Origin: a virus
IMG/VR virus record: IMGVR_UViG_3300025941_000096
Coordinates: 1 to 23,430 of that record
Length of the DNA stretch: 23,430 nucleotides
Strand: one strand, 5' to 3'
The position numbers and the translations under genes are program-made. The notes beneath the pieces are model-generated. The model made no database searches and was not told the origin of the DNA. It saw nothing but the letters and a program-made list of their open reading frames with translations. The first letter of the stretch is position 1. Each line of letters begins with the position of its first letter. Shown piece by piece: positions 1 to 7,161 of this stretch.

Positions 1-1673
1 GGTTCCCTGGCCCGCGAGCACCACGCTGGCGGCGGCGCGCAACAGCGGGGCAGGGGCGGTGAGCGTCCCGGCGCCGGCCAAGGTCGCGGCGCCCGGAGCG
101 TAATGGATCCCCGAAGCAGCGAGCGTGCCGAGACCGGCCAGTGCTGCGGTAGCCGGGCGCTGTGGCCCGCCAGCCGCCGCGAGTGTGCCGATACCCGCCA
201 GCGATGCAGACGCACGGCGCAGCACAGCAGCGTCCGCGAGCAGCGTTCCGCTGCCGTCCATCCTGGCGCTTGCGAGGGCGCTCAGCGCCGCCGATGCGGC
301 CAGGGCACCCAGACCATTGAGGGCGATCCCGACCGAGCCGGCCTGCCGATCGCCGGAGGCGAACAACGCCCCGGTGCCTGCCAGGGCAGCGGTGGCGAAG
401 GTCGTCTTGACCGGGCCGGCGACGAGGACGCCAAGGCCGGCGAGCGTCGTGGAGGCGAGCAGCTTCGCGGCGAACGTCGCCGATAGCGCACCAGCACCGT
501 CAAGCTGCGCTGCGGTCGGCAAGCGAAGCGCGGCAGTGACATCGAGCACCGTGCCCGCGCCGTCGAGCTGTGTGCTCGCCAGCGCACGCTGGCTCGGCAC
601 AGCCAGGAGCGAGCCGAGGCCGTCGAGCTGTGCGGCGACAAACCACCGCGAGACGCCGGCCGCCTGTCCCTGCACCGCGCCGAGACCCGCCAGTGTTGCG
701 CTGACCTGCCCGCGCAGGATCAATCCGCCGACAACCGTGCCGACGCCGGCCAGCGTGGCGATGCCCGGCTTGAACCCGGTCGCATCACCCGCGCAGGTTC
801 CGACACCCGCCAGCACCGCCGACGCCGCAACCGCGCGACCGCCGTTGGCCGCGAGCGTGCCTGTCCCTGCCAGCGTTCCGGACACCACATCGCGCAGCAC
901 GACGGCACCAGCAGCGGTGCCCGCCCCGTCCATCTGCGCCGAACCGAACGGCATGACGAACGGCGCAGCGGAGAGCGTCCCTGTGCCAGCGAGCAACGCC
1001 GTGGCGGGCTTCTGCGGCAATCCGCCGGCGAGCGAGGTCGAGCCCAGGCCGGCGAGAGTGGCGCTGGCGCGCGCGACCACCACGCCGCTTGAGGTCACCG
1101 CACCAGAGCCGGCGAGAGTCGCGGAGGTACGTCGGAGGATCCGTGAATCGGCCGCGAGCGTGCCCGCGCCGGATAGCGTCGCCTGTATCGTCCAGAGCTG
1201 CACCGCGGCCGCGGCGACAGTGCCGAGACCTGCCAGCGTTGCGCTGCCGATGGGATTGCCGACGGCATCGGCGGCGATCGTGCCAAGGCCCGCGAGTGCT
1301 GCTGTGACGCGCTGATTGGCGACCAGCGCCGCGTCGATCTCGCCGTCGCCATCCAGCTCGGCGTCGGTCGGTCGGAACACCGAAACATCGCCGCTGAGTT
1401 CGCCGTCGCCGTCGAGTTCGGCGGCGGTCGGATGGACGATCGGCGCCGCGTCGGCCGTGAAGCTGCTGCTTCCCGCCATCGGCACGAAGCACAGCAGACG
1501 CGCGATCGGCGAAGCGGCGAGCGTGCCGGCGCCATCGAGGCGCGCGCTGGCGAACACCAGACGACGCAAGGTCGCGTTGAGCGTCCCCGTGCCGGCGAGC
1601 TGTGCGGCGAGCAACTGCCGCTGCCGCGCGGTGCCGATCAATGTGCCAAGCCCGTCCGCTTCGCCCGCAGCGG
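1..1673 (-). repeat. C-terminal repeat array of the giant protein, continuing past the edge
   Basis: About 28 cores follow module D, from ADGLGTL to LAGQGT at base 1, so the array is still running where the window ends. Two neighbouring units (1333-1359 and 1393-1419) read LDGDGE instead of LDGxGT. Confidence 0.8.
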
Positions 1674-4600
1674 CGAGCAACAGGGTCGGCGCGAAGTCAG
1701 CCGCGCGGTTCGAGATAGCGAGCGTGCCGGCTGGCGGCAGTATCAGCGAGGTCGCGCTGTCACCCGGCTCGAGCTGCCATCCCGCGACCCGCACCGTGAA
1801 GTCGATCGTCTGGTTCGCGCCCGCCGTTATCTGCCAGAGGGTGAAGATCTTGGCGGTGCTCGCATTGAGCAGCGTCCGCGACATCTGGATCCGATTGTTG
1901 CGCAGTGCTCCCTGCTCGGGGAACCCGACCGTGGCCGAGAAGTTGTCGAGGACCGCGTTGGCCGATGACAGGCCTTGGATGTAGAGCCGGACGAGCGTTA
2001 TGCCATCGAGGTTACCGCCGACCAGAGCGATAAAAGCCGAGGTCGCCCACTGCTGTCCGGCCGCCGCCGCGGGCGCGTTGGTCGCCGCGACCGGATAGAT
2101 ATTCATGTTGGTGTTGGTCGCGGCGGCGGTGCCGAAGAAGCGGATATCGACGTACGAAAAGCCGTTCTGGCTTCCGGTCTCGACGATTTGCCGTTGGATC
2201 GACACGCTCGCCGACTGCGTGGTTGTCCAATACGTCGGCATCGTGCCGGTGGTGCCCACGATCGCATTCTCGCCGCGCGGGTTCGGCAGCCCATTGGTCG
2301 AGGCGCGCTCGATCAGCAGGTAGGGACCAGCCAGCGTGTCGGGGTCGTAGCCGAAGCGCGGTTCGTTGATCGCGGCACTGTCGACCAGCATCCCGTCGCT
2401 ATCGAAGTATGTGGCTGTGCTCGCGCGCGAGAACGGCAGCACGCCGCCCAGGCCGTCGAGGTTGTTGCGCTCGGCCACCCGGTTGATCTGCGACGCATCG
2501 GCGGTCAGCGTGCCGGCGCCCGCCAGCACCGCGTTTCCGTTCGGCCGGTGCAGCGCGTTCGCGGTCAGCGTATGCGTGCCGGTGAGCGTGGCGGCGACGC
2601 CGGCCAGCAGGTTCGGGCTGTAGCTTTCCGGCGCGCGGATCGAGGCCACGCGCTGGCCGATGGGTGGCAGGATGAGCGTGGACGGCTTCGGAAGCTGTTC
2701 GAGCTGTGGGCACGAAATGCGCAGCGTGTAGTCCTCGGCCTGCCCCGATGGCGCGGAGCGTCCCGGCTGCAATCCGCCACGGATGAAGGTGGCGCCTGAC
2801 AGGCTGGGGATCTGGTAGCTGACCGTGATGCGGGTCAGCCGGTCGGTCCGGATGCTGGCGCCGGCGTTGAGGTTGTGCAGCGCGGTCAGCCCGGTCGCGC
2901 CGTTGAACGGCTGGAGATAGATCGACGTGCTCGCTGTCGGCATCGCGCCGGCGATCAGCTGGATGTCGAGCGAGAACGACCAGAACTGCCCATCCGCGGC
3001 GAGACAGACGCTGTTGGTCTCGAAGTTCCAGGTCGGCGTGCCGGTGGCCGATGTGGTGCCGCTGACGCGGATATCGACGTAGGGCTGGCCGTTCTCCTGA
3101 TAGCCGAAACCGACGACGTTCCGTGCGGTGCCGGCGATCAGCGCGATGGTCCAGTTAGTCGGCAAGGTGCCCGGTGAGCCAACGACCGCGGCCTCCGCGC
3201 GCGGGTTGCGGATGACGTTGGTGGCGCCGTTCTCGATGATCAGGTTGAGCGGCGCATGGGTATCGCGGTCGAAGCCGATACGCGGCACGCCTGCGCCGAC
3301 CGTGACCAACATGCCGGTCTGGTCGTAGTACGTTGCCGAGGATTCGCGGACGAACGTCGCGACCGCACCGAGACCGTCGCCCTCGAAAGTGCCGAGCGGG
3401 TTGGCGGTGCCGTCGGCGCTGATCGTGCCAAGCCCGGTCAGCGAGGCACCGAGCGGGGCGTAGTGCACGGCGTCGATCGCGACCGTGCCAGCGCCGTCCA
3501 TCTCGGCTGTGATCGGATAGCGCCCGCCGCCGTCGCCCAGGACAGCGCCAATGCCAGCGAGTGCCGCCGCGATCGTCGGCGTGTGCGCGCCCGATGGCGT
3601 GATGGTGCCCAGGCCCGCGAGCGTTGCCGAGGCGAACTTGCGATTGTCAGCGGTGGCGACGCAGGTGCCGAGACCGTCGAGTTCCGCTGCCGCCTGTTGC
3701 CGCTGTCGTGCGGTGCCGACCAGTGTGCCCAGCCCGTCGAGTTCGGTGCTGACGGCGGCGAGCAGCACCGGGGCGAATTCCTGCGCGCGGGTCGAGGCCA
3801 CACGCGCATTGATCAAAGGCAGTGTCGGAGAAGTGGCAAGCGGTCCGCGCTCGAATTGCGGCATCGCGATCCGCAGAGTGATGTCAACGGTCGCGGCAGC
3901 GGATGAGAAGGTAAAAGTGCCACATGGAGAGATCGACGAGGTGCCGGAGGTGACGGCGCCCGTCAGGGAGTAGCGTGTCAGCGTCGCTGTTGGGACGAAA
4001 ATGAGGGACGGTAGCGCTGCGCCACCGTTCATCCGCGTGTTGATGCTGTATGAATTGATCTGCGACAGCGAACCGCCGACGATCGCGCAGTAGAAGCTCT
4101 GGGTCCAAACCTCGCCGACCTGGGCCACGCCGGGCACGGCGATATTGCCAGCGTCGAACGACAGCACGTTGAAGTTGCCGGTGCTGGTGCCCTGCCAACG
4201 GATGTCAACGTAGGGGATCCCATTAATGGTACCAGCGCCGACCGGCGTGATGGTCAGGCCGTTCTGCCCGCCGACGTTGTTCCAGAACTGCGGATAGGCA
4301 AGCGGCGTGCCGACAGTCGCGCCCTCGGCGCGTGGGTTGCGGATGTAGTTGGTCGTCGCGCCTTCCAGCAGCATCCCGAGCGGCGCGAGGGTGATCGGGT
4401 TATAGGTGAACCGCGGGACGTTCGAACCGACCTCGACGAAATTGCCGTCCTGGTCGAAATACGTCGCATTCGAGGCGCGCGAGAACGTCGCGGTCGTGCC
4501 CAGCCCGTCAAGCTCGCCGCCGATCTGCGAGGCGCTGGTGAGCGTCCCGGCAATCGTCCCCACGCCATTGATCTGCGTCGTGCCGGCGAAGGTGAATCGC

Positions 4601-7155
4601 GTGCCGGTGGGGGTAATCGTGCCTATACCGGCGAGCGTCGCCGAGATCGTATGGGTGATCGCGCGCGAGTTGCCGGCGAACGTGCCGATGCCATCGAGTT
4701 CGCTGGCGACAACATCGAGCAGCACCGGCGCCAGCTCTTGCGCGCGGGTCGAGACTGCCACCTGACCGACCGGTGGCAGGATCAGCGTGGTGGCGCGGGC
4801 GACGTTCTTCTCGAATTGCGGCCCGCCCCAGGCCAGCGTGAAGTCTGCTGCGAATCCCCCGGCGCTGCCGCGCGCAGCACCCATGAACACGCGCAACAGT
4901 GCGGCCGTCGCGTCGTTGACGGTGAAGGTCCAGGAGAACCGCTGTGGCGTCGAACTCAACTGGCTGAAGATATTCGGTCCGGCATAGGTGGTGAGCGCCA
5001 CGGAGCCCGAGGTCAGCGTCGCCGCTTCCATGGTGAATGTCGCGGTCGGATGGACGCCGGCAATGATCGCCAGATCCACCGAGATCGTCACCGTGTCGCC
5101 TTGCACCACCGGCATCAGCGTGGCGCCGGTGCTGTTGTCGATGTAGAGAATCATGCCGCCGGAACCGATGGTTCCGTACATGCGGGCGACACCGAACGTC
5201 TCGCCGTTAATGACCTGACTGCTCAGATCACGGTTCAGCCCGAGCATCGACCATGCGGCGTAGCCGGTCGGCAGCGTGCCGATCGTGCCCGGCACCAACC
5301 CCACCATGCGCGGATTGCGACTGTAGTTCGTCCCGGCCGCCTCGAGCAGCATCCCCTGAGGCGCGTGCGTCACCTGATCGTAGCCGAAGCGCGGCACGTT
5401 GGCCGCGACCTCGATCAGATTGCCGGATTGGTCGTAGTACGTCGCGGTCGAGGCGCGCACGAACGGCAGCACCGCTCCGATGCCGTTCAACGTCGCCGAC
5501 GAGAACCAGATCGAGAAGCCCTGCGCTTGTCCGGAGAAGGTGCCGAGGCCGGCGAGCTGCGCGGCCATCGTCAGAGTGCCGAGCGAGACCGCGGCGCTCT
5601 GCGTGCCAAGCCCGGCCAGCGAGGCTGCGGCGCTGGCGATGACCTGGGCGTTCGCGGTCAGCGTATGGCTGCCCGACAGCGTGGCACTGGCGACGAAGGC
5701 GATCTGCCCGGCACCCGTGACGGTGCCGAGCGCGGCGAGCGTGGTCGTGCCGCTTTGCGTCGCTCGTGCCCCGTCGGCGGCAATCGTGCCGATACCGGAG
5801 AGGGGCGCGCTTGCCGCCAGCCGCATCCGCACCGACTGATCGGGCGTCAGCGTGCCGAGACCATCGAGTTCCGCGCTCGCCGCGCGCCGGGGCGCCTGCG
5901 CCGCTGCGCTGAACGTGCCCAGCCCGTCCAGCTCGATCGCGCTGTTCCCGCTCGTGCCGCCGCCGCTTAACCCCACGGTGCCAAGGCCCGCCAGCGTCGC
6001 GGCCAGCAGCGGCGTGTGCGTTGCGTTGGCGGTCAGGCTGTGCGTGCCGCGCAGCGTCGCCGAGGCCGACAGGACCAGCCGGTTCGCCGAGCCGGTGAAC
6101 GTGCCCGCACCCGCCAATGCACCGGCAGCCAGCGGGTTATGTGTGACATTGCCGATGACGGCGCCAAGGCCCGGAAGTGTGCGACTCGCCAGCAGCCGCG
6201 CGATCGGCGTCGCGATGACGGCGCCCAGGCCGTCGAGATCGGCCGTCGTCAGGCCGGTGGAGGTGGCACCCGCGCTGAGCGTGCCGAGACCGTCGCATCG
6301 GCCGCTGATAGTCCAGCGCTGATCGGCGTCAGGTGCCACAGCGCCGAGGCCGTTGAGCTGCGCCGAAGCATAGGTCCGCCGCCCGATGCTGCCGCTGACC
6401 GTGCCGGCGCCGCTGAATGTGCCGGCGTTGGTCACCCATCGCTGCCGCGCGGTCGCATTGATCGCGCCGAGGCCGGCGAAGATGCCCGCGCCGAATGCGG
6501 TATGCGAGGCATCGGCATCGAACGTGCCGGCGCCATCGGCCTCCCAGGCAGCGACCAGCCGCAGCACCGCGCTCGCAATGAGGCTGTGCGATCCGCTGAG
6601 CGTGGCGCTCGTGGGCAGCAGCAGGCGGCTCGTGACAGTGAGCGCGCTGGTTCCTGCCAGCGCAGCCGAAAGCCTCGGCGTGTGCGACCCTGCACCGGTG
6701 ATCGTGCCAAGCCCGGCAAGCGCGCCGGAGACTGACATCCTCTGCCGGGCGGTCGCGGCGATCGTGCCCGCGCCGCTGATCGTCGCGGCAAGCAGCGGCG
6801 TATGTGTGCCGGAGCCTCTGACAGTGCCGACGCCTGCCAGGGTGGCGCTACCGAACTTCGTGACGACGCCGTTGGCGGTGAGGGTGCCCGCGCCCCGGAG
6901 GATTAGCTGGTCGGCAAACTGAAGGCCGATAGCAGCGAGCGGTCCGGCGCCGAGCGGAGCAAAGCCCAGCACCGGCTGCTGCGCGGGCGGCGGCGGTCCC
7001 CACGCAGCATACAGCGTCGCCTGACCGACGAGTGTCGCTCGGCCGAGGGGATTGTGGATGCCGTTGGCGGTGAGGGTGCCACGACCGTCAAGGGATCTGA
7101 TCGTGTCGCCGCCAGAGGCGATCGGAAAGCCGGCAATCGGGACGAGGCCGGCCAT
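1..7155 (-). CDS. Giant repeat-and-CBM tail-associated protein, 3' end beyond window
   Basis: Reading the minus strand from ATG at 7155 gives 2,385 codons with no stop to base 1, so the C-terminus lies outside the window. I translated the frame through and checked the phase at several points (7155-5472, 7155-4485, 7155-3354, 7155-2442 and 7155-1419 are all divisible by 3). The protein alternates arrays of a ~20-residue repeat (consensus LAGxGTLxA or LDGxGTxxA, about 70 copies by eye) with four ~250-residue modules near residues 562-815, 889-1133, 1266-1521 and 1572-1828. The modules have the phage carbohydrate-binding-module pattern: RASxATYxDxxG, PRFxYD, LIExxxTN, then QLExG...LILPP...RA. 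No signal peptide or membrane segment is evident. The start lies 6 nt after the upstream tailspike stop, with only a weak TAGGT ribosome site. Likely role (inference): very long fibre, adhesin or receptor-binding protein of the virion. Enzymatic activity is not apparent. Confidence 0.88.
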   Translation of the reverse strand, partial: MAGLVPIAGFPIASGGDTIRSLDGRGTLTANGIHNPLGRATLVGQATLYAAWGPPPPAQQPVLGFAPLGAGPLAAIGLQFADQLILRGAGTLTANGVVTKFGSATLAGVGTVRGSGTHTPLLAATISGAGTIAATARQRMSVSGALAGLGTITGAGSHTPRLSAALAGTSALTVTSRLLLPTSATLSGSHSLIASAVLRLVAAWEADGAGTFDADASHTAFGAGIFAGLGAINATARQRWVTNAGTFSGAGTVSGSIGRRTYASAQLNGLGAVAPDADQRWTISGRCDGLGTLSAGATSTGLTTADLDGLGAVIATPIARLLASRTLPGLGAVIGNVTHNPLAAGALAGAGTFTGSANRLVLSASATLRGTHSLTANATHTPLLAATLAGLGTVGLSGGGTSGNSAIELDGLGTFSAAAQAPRRAASAELDGLGTLTPDQSVRMRLAASAPLSGIGTIAADGARATQSGTTTLAALGTVTGAGQIAFVASATLSGSHTLTANAQVIASAAASLAGLGTQSAAVSLGTLTMAAQLAGLGTFSGQAQGFSIWFSSATLNGIGAVLPFVRASTATYYDQSGNLIEVAANVPRFGYDQVTHAPQGMLLEAAGTNYSRNPRMVGLVPGTIGTLPTGYAAWSMLGLNRDLSSQVINGETFGVARMYGTIGSGGMILYIDNSTGATLMPVVQGDTVTISVDLAIIAGVHPTATFTMEAATLTSGSVALTTYAGPNIFSQLSSTPQRFSWTFTVNDATAALLRVFMGAARGSAGGFAADFTLAWGGPQFEKNVARATTLILPPVGQVAVSTRAQELAPVLLDVVASELDGIGTFAGNSRAITHTISATLAGIGTITPTGTRFTFAGTTQINGVGTIAGTLTSASQIGGELDGLGTTATFSRASNATYFDQDGNFVEVGSNVPRFTYNPITLAPLGMLLEGATTNYIRNPRAEGATVGTPLAYPQFWNNVGGQNGLTITPVGAGTINGIPYVDIRWQGTSTGNFNVLSFDAGNIAVPGVAQVGEVWTQSFYCAIVGGSLSQINSYSINTRMNGGAALPSLIFVPTATLTRYSLTGAVTSGTSSISPCGTFTFSSAAATVDITLRIAMPQFERGPLATSPTLPLINARVASTRAQEFAPVLLAAVSTELDGLGTLVGTARQRQQAAAELDGLGTCVATADNRKFASATLAGLGTITPSGAHTPTIAAALAGIGAVLGDGGGRYPITAEMDGAGTVAIDAVHYAPLGASLTGLGTISADGTANPLGTFEGDGLGAVATFVRESSATYYDQTGMLVTVGAGVPRIGFDRDTHAPLNLIIENGATNVIRNPRAEAAVVGSPGTLPTNWTIALIAGTARNVVGFGYQENGQPYVDIRVSGTTSATGTPTWNFETNSVCLAADGQFWSFSLDIQLIAGAMPTASTSIYLQPFNGATGLTALHNLNAGASIRTDRLTRITVSYQIPSLSGATFIRGGLQPGRSAPSGQAEDYTLRISCPQLEQLPKPSTLILPPIGQRVASIRAPESYSPNLLAGVAATLTGTHTLTANALHRPNGNAVLAGAGTLTADASQINRVAERNNLDGLGGVLPFSRASTATYFDSDGMLVDSAAINEPRFGYDPDTLAGPYLLIERASTNGLPNPRGENAIVGTTGTMPTYWTTTQSASVSIQRQIVETGSQNGFSYVDIRFFGTAAATNTNMNIYPVAATNAPAAAAGQQWATSAFIALVGGNLDGITLVRLYIQGLSSANAVLDNFSATVGFPEQGALRNNRIQMSRTLLNASTAKIFTLWQITAGANQTIDFTVRVAGWQLEPGDSATSLILPPAGTLAISNRAADFAPTLLLAAAGEADGLGTLIGTARQRQLLAAQLAGTGTLNATLRRLVFASARLDGAGTLAASPIARLLCFVPMAGSSSFTADAAPIVHPTAAELDGDGELSGDVSVFRPTDAELDGDGEIDAALVANQRVTAALAGLGTIAADAVGNPIGSATLAGLGTVAAAAVQLWTIQATLSGAGTLAADSRILRRTSATLAGSGAVTSSGVVVARASATLAGLGSTSLAGGLPQKPATALLAGTGTLSAAPFVMPFGSAQMDGAGTAAGAVVLRDVVSGTLAGTGTLAANGGRAVAASAVLAGVGTCAGDATGFKPGIATLAGVGTVVGGLILRGQVSATLAGLGAVQGQAAGVSRWFVAAQLDGLGSLLAVPSQRALASTQLDGAGTVLDVTAALRLPTAAQLDGAGALSATFAAKLLASTTLAGLGVLVAGPVKTTFATAALAGTGALFASGDRQAGSVGIALNGLGALAASAALSALASARMDGSGTLLADAAVLRRASASLAGIGTLAAAGGPQRPATAALAGLGTLAASGIHYAPGAATLAGAGTLTAPAPLLRAAASVVLAGQGT
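1674..2444 (-). repeat. CBM-like module copy D (residues ~1572-1828)
   Basis: It opens VLPFSRASTATYFDSDG, continues EPRFGYD, LLIERASTNGLPNPRGEN and YVDIRFFGTAA, and closes GWQLEPGDSATSLILPP and ISNRAADFAPTLL. This is the copy closest to the classic phage form, in which QLExGxxATSxIxP is followed by TRAAD. Confidence 0.78.
2445..2593 (-). repeat. Repeat array between modules C and D
   Basis: A short linker holds about three cores (LTGTHTL, LAGAGTL, LDGLGGV). It is the shortest of the internal arrays. Confidence 0.65.
2594..3364 (-). repeat. CBM-like module copy C (residues ~1266-1521)
   Basis: It opens ATFVRESSATYYDQTG, continues VPRIGFD, LIIENGATNVIRNPRAEA, PYVDIRVSGTT and FWSFSLDIQLIAG, and closes CPQLEQLPKPSTLILPP and VASIRAPESYSPNLL. 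The PxVDIR segment is shared with copies B and D. Confidence 0.75.
3365..3756 (-). repeat. Repeat array between modules B and C
   Basis: About seven cores (LDGLGTL, LDGLGTC, LAGLGTI, LAGIGAV, MDGAGTV, LTGLGTI, GDGLGAV) are spaced at roughly 20 residues. Confidence 0.7.
3757..4494 (-). repeat. CBM-like module copy B (residues ~889-1133)
   Basis: It opens ATFSRASNATYFDQDG, continues VPRFTYN, MLLEGATTNYIRNPRAEG and VDIRWQGTSTGN, and closes MPQFERGPLATSPTLPL and VASTRAQEFAPVLL. The ends match copy A closely. The centre is diverged and includes a YCAIVGGSL stretch similar to the FIALVGGNL stretch in copy D. Confidence 0.75.
4495..4710 (-). repeat. Repeat array between modules A and B
   Basis: About four repeat cores (LDGIGTF, LAGIGTI, INGVGTI, LDGLGTT) separate the two modules, with the same ~20-residue spacing as the terminal arrays. 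Confidence 0.7.
4711..5472 (-). repeat. CBM-like module copy A (residues ~562-815)
   Basis: It begins VLPFVRASTATYYDQSG right after an LNGIGA repeat core. It continues with VPRFGYD and LLEAAGTNYSRNPR, and closes with GPQFEKNVARATTLILPP and VSTRAQELAPVLL before the repeat array resumes. The opening RAS-AT-Y-D...PR...E...TN string and the closing Q(L/F)E...LP...RA string are those that bracket jelly-roll carbohydrate-binding modules in many phage tail proteins. Confidence 0.75.
5476..7095 (-). repeat. N-terminal LAGxGTL repeat array of the giant protein
   Basis: Roughly residues 20-560 consist of about 26-28 degenerate copies of a ~20-residue unit. Typical cores are LAGLGTI, FSGAGTV, LDGLGAV and LSGSHTL, often followed by an (A/S)A(D/N)(A/G) stretch and a short variable piece such as RQR or HTP before the next core. 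On the DNA this gives a ~60 bp periodicity of GCCGGC-like and GGCACG-like words. The alternating small and hydrophobic residues suggest a beta-strand-per-turn solenoid or stacked beta-hairpins (inference). Confidence 0.8.
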
Positions 7156-7161
7156 GTGAAC

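Noticed and set aside
125-1315. Plus-strand open frame of 396 codons with VPxPAS-like periodicity
   Set aside because: It is the antisense of the LAGxGTL repeat of the giant gene. The periodicity comes from the sense repeats and strong GC bias, and no ribosome site or family resemblance is seen.
1333-1419. EF-hand or dockerin calcium loops (DGDGE)
   Set aside because: They lack the full 12-residue ligand pattern and flanking helices, and they are spaced as ordinary repeat units. Kept only as a weak observation.
4651-5970. Plus-strand open frame of 439 codons, rich in Arg and Gly
   Set aside because: Arg/Gly/His-rich composition is typical of antisense frames in GC-rich coding DNA. It runs across module A and repeats of the giant gene.
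1-7095. CRISPR-like or tandem DNA repeat array (about 60 bp periodicity)
   Set aside because: The period is a multiple of three within one open frame, units are degenerate at DNA level and conserved as protein, and no exact repeats with unique spacers exist.
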